From Physella acuta (lineage: Eukaryota; Mollusca; Gastropoda; Physidae), in NCBI RefSeq assembly GCF_028476545.1, contig NW_026731907.1, positions 156,515 to 220,514 of the forward strand: 64,000 nt of DNA, in the 5' to 3' direction. A program made the position numbers and the translations under genes. Under the pieces are notes generated by a model, which was not told the origin of the DNA, made no database searches, and saw only the letters and a list, made by a program, of their open reading frames with translations. Positions 23,920 through 44,640 of the stretch are shown piece by piece. Position 1 is the first letter of the stretch. Every line of letters begins with the position of its first letter.

Positions 23920-24515
23920 TGAGAAGTGTCTTGTTTGGTAGGTGGGTACAAAAACCTTTAGGTTCGGGTGGCCCATTCTGTTGCTGTGCTTCCTACCTTC
24001 CTTATACGGAAACCGGCTCAGAAGGTTGACTTCCATTAGCCAGGCAAGCCTCAGTGTAGCAAACTCCGACCATAAGAGTTTCCCACACATCGGTCGCTAC
24101 TTCCGTCGGCTCTCACCGGGCTTTCCTTCCCCACCCACCAGACGCGGGACGTCGTCCTACCGCCTGGTACCCAGCTTGATCGAGGGGGGCATTCGGTCTT
24201 CTTTGAGCCTAGCGCATACAGCAGCTCTACTCGGCCAGATCAAAAACCTCTAGTTGCTGTTGGCTACCACTAGCCATTCCGCATTCACTAGGGGGGGTCA
24301 TGCGCTTGGTCCGACTAGTGGCACTCTTCCGAAGCCACGTGAAGGCCGCAACTTAAGGTCAAGATATCTAGTTAGGGTCGAGAGCAAACCGTTCCCGGCA
24401 GTCTTGCACCTCTCCTCCCCCACGCTAATATGTAGGGGACTTGGGAGTCCGACGTACCAGGCTCTACTGTACTCGTCAACACAACACAGAACAAAGAACC
24501 TGTACAGACTTTAAT
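23920..24515. other. GC-richer unidentified interspersed block
   Basis: About 600 bp with markedly higher GC than its surroundings and an open + strand frame of 103 codons (SQASLSVANSDHKSFPHIGR) that shows no domain. It sits directly after a SINE and before a hAT-like MITE. Probably a piece of an unnamed mobile element; a host gene is not supported. Confidence 0.4.
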
Positions 24516-24534
24516 GTTACTCTTTCATGATGAT

Positions 24535-24792
24535 CCGTGTTTCTTTTAGATATTTTTCTTCGTGAGCTCATGTTGCCTTTGGGGGAGGCGCATTTAATTT
24601 TTTTTAATATGAGGGGGTGGGGGATGGGGGCAGACACTCGAGAGTATGTATTCTCTATACTCTATATGAATTGTATTTTTTTCTATTTCGTCCGAGATGG
24701 GGGGAGGGAAGCGGAGGATGTGCTACTGGGGGTAGGGTGGCCACCCCCCCCCCCCCCCCATTTTCCAAACAGATACCTGAAAGAAACTCTGA
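24535..24792. mobile_element. hAT-like MITE, CAGTGTTTCTTCCAG family, decayed copy
   Basis: cgtgtttcttttagat ... acctgaaagaaactctg with G/C runs between. The target duplication is not clear, consistent with age. Confidence 0.7.
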
Positions 24793-25925
24793 TGACGCTA
24801 TATTTGATGTTTATTCTGACTGAATTTTGTGTCTGCATCGTAATCAACTACCAGCGACTACAATCTTCGTACCCTGCACGTTACAGCATAACAAAGACCC
24901 GCTTAATCATCGTCAGTTTTATCTCAACGTTTCAAACACCGTTGTGGTCGAGTTGTTCCATTTCAACAGCCCTTTAAGTAATGCCCTCTAGTAATGAAGT
25001 TACCATGAAGTCGACACAAAAATGAAGTCCGACTGCGTAAACCCTTACCCACATAAAATTAGTAACTGTAATTGTAAACAAAAAACAGGTTATAAAAACC
25101 ACATAACAAGAATAATAACAACATTTCAAGAAATACATGTTCATTTACTGCCTAGATAATTAATTAAAATTAGCAGCATCAAAGTTAATGTGTGAATAAT
25201 GAAACCGACACGAAATGAATTCTGACCTCTTAAATCTTCACCCACAGAAAACTAGTAACTATAATTTTACAAAAAACAGGTTATAAAAAAACCAAACCAT
25301 AACACTATTTCAAGCAATACATGTTCATTTACTGCTTAGATAATTAATTAAGAACAGCATCATTAACGTTAACGTGTGAATAAGGAAGCCTACACGATAA
25401 TGAATTCTGACTTCTTAAACTCTCACTCACATAAATTATAAACAAAATACAGATTATAATAAAACCAAATGATAACACTATTTCAAGCCATACATGCTCA
25501 TTTACGGCCTAGATAATTAATTAAGAACAGCATAATTTAAGTTAATGTATGAATAATGAAGCCGACACAAAAACGAAGACTGACTTCTTAAATCCTCACC
25601 CACATAAAACTAGTCACTAATTTTAGACACACAAAAATAACAGGTTAAGAAAAAACCAAACCATAACACAATTTCAAGCAATACATGCTTATTTAGTAGT
25701 TAATTAATTAAGAACACCATCATTTAAGTTAATGTGTGAATAATGAAGCCGACACGAAAATGAATTCGGACTTCTTAAACCCTCACTCACATAAATTTTA
25801 AACAAAAAAAAGGTTATAATAAAACCAAACCATAACACGAGATCGCAGACCAGCTGGCAAAAATTGGGGGAAAGAAACCACAACCGGAAATTTCGCTACA
25901 CCCAAAAGAAATAAAAAGAATAATT

Positions 25926-26199
25926 AAAAAAAAAATTCATAAAAAACGTTTTAATAACAAGCTTTTATGTAATGATGCACTAAAAAGTAGAAAATAAATT
26001 ATAGACTACTATTTAAATAACTATAAAGAAAAGCGTGGGTGTCTTCCTTAACATTAGTAAAGGTATCCAATAGATACTAAAGTGACCCACGCTTTTCTTT
26101 ATAGTTATTTAAATAGTAGTCTATAATTTATTTTCTACTTTTTAGTGCATCATTACATAAAAGCTTGTTATTAAAACGTTTTTTATGAATTTTTTTTTC
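25926..26199. repeat. Large inverted repeat (foldback) inside the LINE
   Basis: Arms 25926-26040 and 26085-26199 are near-perfect reverse complements of about 115 bp with a 44-bp loop. The arm contains acaagcttttat, whose reverse complement recurs at 26579-26593, so the insert probably spans about 25950-26593. Confidence 0.88.
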
Positions 26200-26239
26200 A
26201 GTACTTTACATGTTTTATCTACAATAGAGTTACATGACT

Positions 26240-26294
26240 AAAAACCATTGCGCGCCTACTGAATATCACGTTCAGTAGGCGCGCAATGGTTTTT
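26240..26294. repeat. Perfect 24-bp hairpin
   Basis: Arms 26240-26263 and 26271-26294 are exact complements (ccattgcgcgcctactgaa core) around the 7-base loop tatcacg, in an AT-rich setting. Confidence 0.93.
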
Positions 26295-26394
26295 GAACGC
26301 AGCCATTACGTGGTCGTGATGGCGCAGCTATTGATGACGCGTGTGGTGTGGTTGGCTAGACATGCCTACTAATTCGGTCCAAATTTTAATTAAT

Positions 26395-26593
26395 TCATAA
26401 AAAATTAATTAAGCATCCAATTAAGTCAAATTTAGTTTCAGATTGCATTGTCTTCATGTCTTGACCCACGTGCCAACTGTGAATCGTGTCGGTCAAGTAG
26501 AACTGTCCGAATTTTCACTCCTGCGTTTCCGTCTAGACTGACGACTGACGACTGACGACAGAGGAAGTGAGTTAAATAAAAGCTTGTAAAAAC
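26395..26593. mobile_element. Repeat end shared with 41.0-41.24 kb
   Basis: gattgcattgtcttcatgtc, the gacccacgtgccaa stretch and the terminal ttaaataaaagcttgtaaaa also occur at 40950-41240 in intron 2 of the second four-helix gene. It is an interspersed element with a fixed end; the family is unknown. Confidence 0.75.
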
Positions 26594-27459
26594 AAACAAA
26601 CGCAAATGTGGTCTGTCACACACCCTCACTACATTAAAGACGACGGCTATTACAATTTAACACGAAAACAACAATACATAATCTTTCGACTTAGAACAGG
26701 CCACAACAGACTAAATCAACACATGCACAAAAAACTGAAGGTTGGGTGTAGCGAAATGTGCCCTTGTGGAAAGGCCCCGGAAAACACGGAGCACGTACTC
26801 CAGGAATGCACTCTGTATAGCCAGGAAAGAGGCAGACACTGGCCCCAGCCCACCCCACTCAGGGAAAAATTATATGGGACACCTGACAAACTGGAAACCA
26901 CAGTCCGGTTTGTCCACGAAGTTGGACTTGTTGTCTAATCCTCCACCATATACAAAAAATTAAGAACGAAGAAGAAGAAGAAGAAGAAACCATAACACTG
27001 TTTCACATTTCATTTACTGTCTAGATAATTAATTAAGAACAGCATCATTAACATTAGCGTGTGAATAATGAAGCCGACACGAAAATGAATTCTGACTTCT
27101 TAATCCCTCACCCACATAAAATTAGTCACTAATTTTAGACGCAAAAAAAAACAGGTTATGAAAAAACCAAACGATAACACTATTTCAAGCAATACATGCT
27201 CATTTACGGCCTAGATAATTAATTAAGAACAGCATAATTTAAGTTAATGTATGAATAATGAAGCCGACACAAAAACGAAGACTGACTTCTTAAATCCTCA
27301 CCCACATAAAACTAGTCACTAATTTTAGACACACAAAAATAACAGGTTATGAAAAAACCAAACCATAACACTATTTCAAGCAATACATGTTCATTTACTG
27401 CCTAGATAATTAATTAAAACAGCATCATTAAAGTTAATGAGTGAATAAAGAACATCACT

Positions 27460-27857
27460 GTGGACTACAGGCGGAGGATGACCGTGTTTAGCTTGACCAA
27501 TAAATGACGTCACTTCTACGTCATCGGATGCGCATGCCCTGTCTGTTTACCTGTACCGTGTAATAAAAACATAATTTAAAATAATGTGCCTTAAGGCTTA
27601 ACTTAACCCTAACTGAAAATGTAACAGTTACTTTAACTACTTCCCATCCCCACCCCCCACTTAAATCCACATATTTACATTTTAAAAAATGGTATCTGTC
27701 ATCCAAACATTGTTAAATATTCTGCTATTTTACTTTCTGCAAACTCTCTTTACTGGGATCTTTTTTTTTTATTGATAAATATTTTTTTAAACATTCTACA
27801 TACCAATTTAGATTTATTTAAATTTGGAAATGGTCAAACTTCTGTATTTCATTCACA

Positions 27858-27942
<85 letters not shown>

Positions 27943-28520
27943 CTAGGTTTGCTGTTAAAGCACAAAGACAGTCAGTTACCCCCAGGAAAGTTCCAGAAGA
28001 CCATCACAATTAACGCTTCCTTGGGTCACCTCATCCCGTCTTGCACACACAACAGGAGCTTCCACTGTGGTAAACATGACAAGAACCCTAAGAACCCTAA
28101 CTTATGACGTCACTATATGGAACAGTTGATTATTCCAAGTTCAGAGGTAACCTTATGTCATGAAACTCTGTCGTTACCTAACTTTTGACGTCACTCTATA
28201 GAGCAGCTGATCATTCCATGTTGAAACATTGTGACGTAAATGTTGAAACATTGTGACGTAAAAAATTAGTCCTTGACTATTTGTTTTTTATGTATATTTA
28301 AAACAATTTCTTGTAAAATTTTTGAAATCATAAATAAGAATTTTGTCTCTTTGAATTACTTGAAAAGCTCCGATTTTTTAAAAAGTATTTTAATTTAAGC
28401 GATTGGCTCCTAAATGCTAAACAATATAAAAATAATCGAGATGTTAAAAAAGGACTTTAATTCTATCAATTTATAAAGCATTAAGGAAAAAAAATCTAAC
28501 AATGTGTCTTTTGATATTGC
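27460..28520. other. Intergenic or 3' intronic stretch
   Basis: Contains a (TA)n tract at 27859-27940 and two short repeats of the word gacgtcactctatagagcag near 28100-28200. No exon recognised. Confidence 0.5.
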
Positions 28521-28534
28521 TTACCCAATAAAGG

Positions 28535-29040
28535 TCAACAGTACATCATAATGCTCAACATAGTACCTGATACAGCCCAACATAGTACCTGATAATGGCC
28601 AACATAGTACCTGATATAGGCCAACATAGTACTTGATATAGGCCAACATAGTACTTGATATAGGCCAACATAGTACTTGATATAGGCCTACATAGTACTT
28701 GACATAGGCCAACATAGTACCTGATACAGGCCAACATAGTACCTGATACAGGCCAACATAGTACCTGATATAGGCCAACATAGTACCTGATATAGACCAA
28801 CATAGTACCTGATATAGGCCAACATAGTACCTGATACAGACCAACATAGTACCTGATATAGACCAACATAGTACCTGATATAGACCAACATAGTACCTGA
28901 TATAGACCAACATAGTACTTGATACAGGCCAACATAGTACCTAATACAGCCCAACATAGTACCTGATATAGACCAACATAGTACCTGATAAGGCTAACAT
29001 AGTACCTCATATAGACCAACATAGTACCTGACATATCAAC
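28535..29040 (-). repeat. 22-bp minisatellite beside helix 4 exon donor
   Basis: About 23 copies of caacatagtacctgatatag. In transcript sense each unit reads atatCAG|gtactatg, echoing the exon's own CAG|gtacgt at 29049. Confidence 0.93.
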
Positions 29041-29048
29041 ACACGTAC

Positions 29049-33908
<4,860 letters not shown>

Positions 33909-33957
33909 CTGCAACATTATCAACTCTTGGGCTGTGCTGCTTGGATTTAGATGCAGT

Positions 33958-34420
33958 TGGGATGGTGTGGTCGGATGGTAGGGCGATTAACTGCTAGCAT
34001 GAAGGTCTCGAGTTCGGATCTCGTTCTAGACTTAAATTCTTAAGCTATGCTGCTTGCATTTAGATGTGGTTGGATGGTTAGGCAATTAAATGCTAGCATG
34101 AAGGTCTCGAGTTCGGATCTCGTTCTAGACTCAAATTCTTAAGCTATGCTGCTTGCATTTAGATAAAAGCAATAACTGCATTTGGGATCGTGTGGTCGGA
34201 TGGCAGGGCGATTAACTGCTCAAACAAAGCCCTCGAGTTCGGATCTCGTCCCGGACTCGTGACTGAATGACGTCGATATGTCCATCCAGCTCTAATGGGC
34301 ATCTGACTCAAGTTATTGAATGTAAAGGCGGCTGGGCATAGTGCTGACCACACCACTCCTTTATATGCCGATGTCAAGAAAGAAATACTACTTCATCTGC
34401 CCCATAGAGTGTTTGGTCTT
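33958..34420 (+). mobile_element. SINE family B with its tRNA-like head in three tandem copies
   Basis: The head (tggtcggatggtagggcgat, ctcgagttcggatctcgt) appears at 33965, about 34065 and 34190. Only the third is followed by the full core gctgggcatagtgctgacca and tail. Confidence 0.8.
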
Positions 34421-34546
34421 TAAATAACTGCAGTTCTAATTTAATTTCTAAGATGTAACACATGTATATATGTATGTTTTTGTATGTCATACATACTTTT
34501 GAATGGCTTTTAAACAAGTATAAATATAACATATGTAATAAAACCA

Positions 34547-34614
<68 letters not shown>

Positions 34615-34911
34615 TTACCTGTATCAATTTGACATTGCATACCTAATTTATCCTACCAATATTTGCCTGACAATATTTACCCTCATTCACGTTATAATTC
34701 ATGCAGGTATATGCAATGGCATAACTCGATGTATAAGTTTTTATACCTGCATTATTATTCCATTGTATAAGTCATGGGTTTCACAAGTCTTACCTATATG
34801 CATGCTCGACGTCACTGATTGTTCTAAGGTAGGACAGCATTGACAAGATTTCTTCCACAGGAAGTCTTAACACATGGGCTGTGTAGAATTACAAAAGTAA
34901 ACGGTCTATCA

Positions 34912-35009
34912 CAATAGGGCTGGTAAGTAGGTCACCAACCAGTTCTATGGCTCATGCAGGTGTTATTGAGCCGTATAAGTGGTTGGTGACCTACTTACCA
35001 GCCCTATTG
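34912..35009. mobile_element. Short palindromic MITE, copy 2
   Basis: caatagggctggtaagtagg ... cctacttaccagccctattg form a near-perfect terminal inverted repeat of about 40 bp per arm in a 98-bp element. Confidence 0.85.
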
Positions 35010-36290
35010 AAAAACTTAGGAACAATTTTTATTTTCCATTACCCTTTTTAAATAGTTTAGACGTGTTTAAGTCAAATATAAAATTTAACAATTTAACATG
35101 TTTTTATGTGAATGAAAAAGAAGAAAAAAACGTGGTTATGAATAACTTTTGAAAATGTAAATTTGGAATTTTGTTTGAATATCAAATCGGGAAATCAAAA
35201 ATATTCAGGCTTTAACTCTAAACCACATTTCGTTAATCTCTAACCCTATCCCTGTAACCCTACCGCTTTATTCTCTACTCTAACCCTACCTCTTTAATCT
35301 AATCCTAATATGATACGCTCTTACCCTAACTCTTTACTCTGTTATTCGGCCTTGTTAAACTATATGCCTAGCTCTTTACCTCTAGCCCAAACTTCTTAAT
35401 CTAACCTTAATATGTTACTCTCTAAGCCCATACTTTACTCTCAAACCCTAATTGGTTAATCTAACCATAACATGCTACTCTCTAACTCAAACTTCTTTAT
35501 CTAATGCTAATTTATTACTTTCTAACCCTGACTCCTTACTCTCTAACACATTACCTTCATGATATAGATCTAGAAATAGTTTTTTGTTTTGTTGTTTTTT
35601 TTTTTAAAAAAGCATCGCTATTTTAATTCTAGCCCTAACAATTAACCTAATCCCAGGCCTATCGTATCTTTACTCTAACCTTAATTTACCCAAACCGTAA
35701 CATAGACACCGACAGGTCATTATTCATGTATGCGATACTGTAAGATAGGTTAAAATTATATAGTCCTGAGTCTCTATATTCTAGAGTCTTGGAAATGTGT
35801 AAGGTATTTGACTGACTAATAGTAGAAATAACAATAGTCTAAATTAAAATAGAAATGATAACAACACTACTAGATCTAGATCTAGATCTAGATCTAGATG
35901 ATCTAGACTCTAGATCTACTTCAAATCAACTTGCCTGGATATTGATTCGTCTATATAACGCTAATTCATATTATAATAAATGTTTAAATTAACTAAAAAT
36001 GCACAACCCTACAAACGTTTATAAAACGTATAAATCTAGATCTAGTTGAAGAAACAGAAAAACCTCAAACTCAAATATATAGCACAGGTTTCAAATTTGA
36101 ATTTCAGGAAATGTTTAATACGGAACAGATCTATCCTTCGTTACGAAAATAACCAAAATGGTGCTCTTCGGTGCAATAATTCTATCAGGTAGACGGTGCG
36201 CAAGTTTTCATTGTGTAACTAGATGATCATCTTTTGAGCCAGTAGGACACTCTTGGGCAATGACCGTTAATTATACATTTCACGGCACAT
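35010..36290. other. AT-rich stretch with no recognised gene
   Basis: Holds degenerate ctctaaccct words (35225-35560) and a gatctagatcta run (35870-35900). It may contain the missing 5' exon of paralogue 1 or 3' exon of paralogue 2, but neither was recognised. Confidence 0.4.
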
Positions 36291-36299
36291 TTTTATTGT

Positions 36300-36745
36300 G
36301 CCACTTTCTCCAACTGTCCCCAGTGGTAACCCATCTTTCTTGTGCTAGTTTCTCCAACTGTCCCCAGTGGTAACCCATCTTTCTTGTGCTAGTTTCTCTA
36401 ACTGTCCCCAGTGGTAACCCATCTTTCTTGTGCTAGTTTCTCCAACTGTCCCCAGTGGTAACCCATCTTTCTTGTGTTAGTTACTCCAATTGTCCCCAGT
36501 GGTAACCCATCTTTCTTGTGCTAGTTTCTCCAATTGTCCCCAGTGGTAACCCATCTTTCTTGTGCTAGTTTCTCCAACTGTCCCCAGTGGTAACCCATCT
36601 TTCTTGTGCTAATTTCTCCAACTGTCTCCAGTGGTAACCCACCTTTCTTGTGCTAGTTTCTCCAACTGTCCCCAGTGGTAACCAATCTTTTTGGTGTAAG
36701 TTTCTCCAACTGTCCCCAATGGTGACCATTCTTTCTAGTGTTAGT
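36300..36745. repeat. 44-bp minisatellite
   Basis: About ten copies of a unit containing ccaactgtccccagtggtaa and catctttcttgtgctagttt, decaying towards the right end. Confidence 0.95.
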
Positions 36746-37330
36746 GTCTATCAGATTGGGCTATATGTTTTCATTTCAACACTTTAAACATACGCCTCAA
36801 AACCAATTTATTTTTCTGTTCTCTCGAACAAAACTGCACCGATCTTTCTAATGTGTTTTTACTATGATTCATAAACATTGATCTTATTTTTAGTTTTATT
36901 ATTGTCAACAACCAAATATTTTCTATCAGTCCAGTATCTCCCGCGCTGTAGCCCAGTATCTTTCGCGCTGTCTTAGATGTGTGCATGGTGTGCTATGATG
37001 TGTATCGGTCATTATTCAGGTTAGGCGTTTGGGCTCTTTCCTGAGAAAGTAATCGTAGAGTGACGTAATCGATTCGATACTTTACCTTATTCAATATATA
37101 AAGGGATTCACTATCTGACGGAAGTCAATACCTAAAACGGTATCGATTACTAAAATGCTATTATTTTTTTAATTCCGAAAATCGGAAATGACAATCACGT
37201 TTTTGGACTTTGAATATAGCCAACTAACAAAACACCAAATCAATACCTTAACTCCATTCATTTGATATCAAAATCAGCTAACTAACCTAATTTAACCTTA
37301 AGTCTTTAGTCAGACTTAGCCATCTGTCTA

Positions 37331-37620
37331 GGGGTCGTCCATAAATGACGTCACAATCGTAGGGGGGAGGGGGGTCCGTAATGTTGTGACGGTGTGTGAT
37401 GAGGGGGAGGGGGGGGGGGGTCAGATAATGTGACGTCACTTTTTTGCATTATAAAAAAACAATGTTAGAGAACGAGTTTTAGCTGTAATCGCGTTTTAGA
37501 AAACGGTTTTAATAAATTGTAAAAGGAATTGATAAAAATACGTTGTGAGACGGAGGGGAGGGAGAGGTGGGGAGGTAAAAATCGTCAAAAAAAGAGTGAC
37601 GTCATTTATGGATGAACCCC
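37331..37620. mobile_element. MITE with GGGGTCGTCCATAAATGACG ends and TA target
   Basis: ggggtcgtccataaatgacg pairs with cgtcatttatggatgaaccc at the other end. The element lies between TA dinucleotides, suggesting a TA-targeting superfamily such as Tc1/mariner. No coding capacity. Confidence 0.82.
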
Positions 37621-37926
37621 TACCAGATATATAATATTTGCTAACAATATCGATTTAAGGTATGGGATCACAAACGGTGTCTGACCAAACACAACACTCA
37701 TAATGTTTTAGGTTTTATTTTATCTATTTCGTGATGGCGAATTCATATTTAACTTGTGTCCAACATCGTGATGTTTTGATGTACTCTACATCATGATGAA
37801 TCTCTCCTGCTAATAAAAAAATACCGTTGCATGAAACTATCAAGCTACATAGTTGTGTTTTTGATAGCAAGAAATGATGGCTATATGAAGAAAGAGAAAT
37901 TTACAATCAATGTAAGCAATATTTTT

Positions 37927-38240
37927 CTTCTTCTTCGTTCTTAATTTTGGTGTTGGAAGGGATCTCCTCCAATATAATTAAGTATACGTGTAAACTGGTT
38001 ATGCGCCTTTGAGGCCATTGACTCCGATTTCAGCCTGCTTTTCGTTTTGGATTTGCTTCCATAGCCTTTGTCCAACCAAGAACAAACTACAAGGCAGCAG
38101 TTGTTTGATTTTAGAGTTTTCTCTCCTAGAAGAGTGGCTGTCCCCAGCTAACGAGCCTGATCTGCCCGAAGGTTCGAACTCGAGACTTTTTGGTTTAGCA
38201 ACCATGAGCTTTACCGACTGGACCACGTCGACCCTTTTAA
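37927..38240 (-). mobile_element. tRNA-derived SINE, family A
   Basis: Reverse-strand copy with (GAA)n tail (cttcttcttcg) and a well kept body. The head near 38170-38235 retains ggttcgaactcgag and the A box region. Confidence 0.85.
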
Positions 38241-38399
38241 ATCTAACGAAATACCCTAGAAGATGAATGGAAGGTATAATCTCTGACGCAGACAAGCAAA
38301 AGAGGAAAAGCTTGATCCAGCAAATGATAGAATTATTTGGCACGACAAAAAACAAAATACATGACTAAATCAGACAAGAAGATCAGTTACCTACTGACT

Positions 38400-38758
38400 C
38401 AAAAAAAAAAAGATTTACCAAAACTCAATCCGACAAAACGATGAATTACCTAATCTCAATCGTCAAAACAATGAGATACCTAAGCTCAATAAAACAAAAT
38501 GATGAGTTACTTAAGCTCAATCAAACAAAACGATGAGTTACCTAAGCTTAGTCAAACAAAACGATGAGTTACCGAAGCTCAATCAAACAAAACGATGAGT
38601 TACCTAAGCTCAACCAAACAAAACGAAGAGTTACTTAAGCTCGATCAGACAAAACGATGAGTTACCTAAGCTCCACCAAACAAAACCATGAGTTACCTAA
38701 GCTCAACCAAACAAAACGATGAGTTACTTAAGCTCAACCATACAAATTGATGAGTTAC
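38400..38758 (-). repeat. 31-bp minisatellite made of the helix 4 exon donor
   Basis: About 12 copies, unit cgatgagttacctaagctca plus atcaaacaaaa. In transcript sense each reads attgagctTAG|gtaactc, copying the end of exon 38866-38759 (ATTGAGCTAAG|gtaactc). Confidence 0.95.
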
Positions 38759-42166
<3,408 letters not shown>

Positions 42167-42292
42167 CTTGGCTCAGAGAAAGGGGGAGTGCGTGATGTTC
42201 CTGTAGGAGATGAGGAAATATGCGGGTGTGTGAGGGGAGGTGTTGGGATACAGCGGAAAGCTCAATGCTTTGATACACCCTCTGAGTTTATA

Positions 42293-42529
<237 letters not shown>

Positions 42530-42589
42530 ATTATACGCCTATATATATAAACATTTCTTTACATCAGTGAATTTATTTTAAATTCGGAA

Positions 42590-43475
42590 AAAAAATAAAC
42601 CATGACAAAAGCCCTGGGTGGACTGGCTGTTTCCATGCTACCCGGGTAATAGGCTAAATAAATAAAATAATAAATAAAAGCAATCCCCCCCCTGGCTTAA
42701 GTTTTCATTGTGTATTTGTTTAAAATCCCAGCCTCTAAAATCATGGGTCACTTTAAAAATTGCCATTTACAACACTTTCAAAATGACAAATCTCAATGAA
42801 TTGGTGGATTGACACAACCGAGATTATTCTTGAAATTATTTGAAATGCCCATTAAATAGTTTAAAATTCAAACACGATGTTATTAAAATAAATACGGTTA
42901 TAAAAATCTATTTGATTTTTTGTTAGACTTTACTAAAGTTTGGATATATTTGGTGTTTTTAGTATTTACGGTAACCAGGCAATTTTTTAAAAAAATAATT
43001 TGTTTGTGTACATTTTATCACTGGAGATGACAACAAACATGGCTGAGCTAGGTCATGTGGTTTGAAAAAATAAATTTTATTTTAAAATTGTATCGGAAAA
43101 GTATTGAGTACAAATTACTATAAGATTTTATGAAGTGGTGTTTTTGAAAGCATCGATCACAGATTTGTCTTACGAAAGTGAAACTTCGGGTTATAACTTC
43201 GGCTTGATGAAAATAAATAGAAATGTAGTCTTAAACTCAAGAAATTATTTTCTAGTTCTCTTGATTAGCAGCTTTTATAACATTTGATTCTAAAAATATG
43301 AAATTTCTTAATTATTTTCAGCCTGGAGTTTTTGTTGTTTGTTGTTGTTTTTTTAGGGCTTATGATTACTAAATCTTAAAAGCACGGATTTTATCCATGT
43401 CAATAATATGATGGAAAGATTCTCGCCAACTCGGTAAATTTACAACTCGAATCATAAACCGCTACCATATAGTAA
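42590..43475. other. Stretch upstream of paralogue 2, nothing recognised
   Basis: AT-rich sequence after the (TA)n block at 42294-42533. It would include the promoter of paralogue 2, but no specific element can be supported. Confidence 0.4.
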
Positions 43476-43477
43476 TG

Positions 43478-43655
43478 TAAAGTTCCCTTTCAAACCTGAC
43501 GGTCTATAGGGCAAGGGAAGTAGAGTTCACTTGTTTCTGTGACCTCGGCATGTGAAGAGATAGTGTGGTCAGCACTATGCCCAGCCGACTTTACTTTCCC
43601 TATCTTGAGTTAGGTACCTATCAGAGTTGGGTGGACTCGGTAGTGTCCATTAAAC
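43478..43655 (-). mobile_element. tRNA-derived SINE, family B, 5'-truncated
   Basis: Reverse-strand tail aagttccctttcaaacctga, core and spacer present, tRNA-like head missing. Confidence 0.8.
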
Positions 43656-44344
43656 AAAAACGTGTTGTTTTAATTTTTTTTAAAATCAAAGCAGGCGAAA
43701 TTAACATAGAATCTAGGCCAATTACAGTATTGGAGGCCCATCTGGACATTCTCCTGCGGCCCACACCTGATTAAGCCTTAGCCTAATTAATTATCGAGTT
43801 AATGTAAAATAAATATTTCAGTTTAAAATACCTTACATTTCATTTTGTTTTAAAAGGTTCTGTAATGAGTTGTTGCTAGCGGGATTGTTGACATGTCTGT
43901 GCGATGGTGCGTAAAAGTGCTTAGCACCAGGAAGTGCGCATTTTTTGTTCCAGTTATTACATATTTCAACGTTACGTTATGTCTTGGTAGTTATTGTTAC
44001 GTCCCTTGTATTATATTTATCTTCGTGATCTCCCTTGAATGTGTAGTCCCTGTGTACTGGATAACTCACTGTGTTGTTTACGTTGTGTGAGTTGTCTAAC
44101 ATGGGAGACAACTTGTGTGATCAGAGCTGGGTCGTATCTGAGCTAGGGTAAGCATTTAGTTAAGTTTTCAAAATAAATGGATCTTTGAGTGCTTGTGTGG
44201 ATTGGGGTTTTGGGGGTGGGGTTGGCGTAGGGGCCAGTGGACAGTGTATTACAAATTATGATATTTTAGCCCTAATAAAAATGTCAAGCCAGTTATCAAG
44301 TGTTGAGTTGTTTTGTGATGTGATGATGTTGTTGTAGTCCGAAT

Positions 44345-44640
44345 TGTAGCGAGGTGATGGCGTGGTCTTGAGTTAGCATGTGATTGCTAACTGCCGGACA
44401 AATGAGCTCCTTCGCAAGGGACAGCAACTCATCTAGGGGAGAGAACTTCAAAATTAAGTATAAACTACTAACGTTCTGATTGTTTTTGGGTAGACAAAAG
44501 CTATGGCAGCAAATCCAAAAAAGAAAAGCAGGCTGAAGTAAGGAATCAACGGGTCATATGGCTCATAAACATGCTGACAAGTAATACTTAGTTATTGGAG
44601 AAAATCGTATTAAAATTAAAACGAAGCAGAAGTTTAGTAG
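44345..44640 (+). mobile_element. tRNA-derived SINE, family A
   Basis: Full-length but diverged copy: head gatggcgtggtcttgagtta, body, and a tail ending aaaacgaagcagaag. Confidence 0.8.

Larger units (their letters stand above)
25839..26986 (+). mobile_element. 5'-truncated LINE with RNase H and Cys-motif tail, 12-bp target duplication
   Basis: Starts inside an RNase H-like region (EIADQLAKIGGKKPQPEI) and ends, after an inserted foldback element, with YYNLTRKQQYIIFRLRTGHN, the CPCG motif, EHVLQECTLY and a stop at 26936. The 3' end is cataaaaaattaagaacgaa-like followed by (GAA)n instead of poly(A). The flanking aaaccataacac occurs at 25827-25838 and 26987-26998, a perfect 12-bp target-site duplication inside the satellite. 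The coding order matches LINEs with a C-terminal RNase H; the clade is not certain. Confidence 0.85.
25000..27450. repeat. Satellite with units of 175-192 bp, seven copies
   Basis: Copies start near 25007, 25199, 25382, 25557, 25744, 27068 and 27258, each recognised by atgaagccgacacgaaaatg, then caccctcacccacataaa and cctagataattaattaagaa. A LINE interrupts the fifth copy (25839-26986). Confidence 0.93.

Noticed and set aside
23942-24253. 103-codon frame on the + strand as a gene
   Set aside because: No domain, no splice or start support, and it is flanked by mobile elements.
36300-36745. 44-bp array as the last exon junction of paralogue 2
   Set aside because: A phase-2 join could be written, but the pyrimidine tract is poor and there is no homology to check it.
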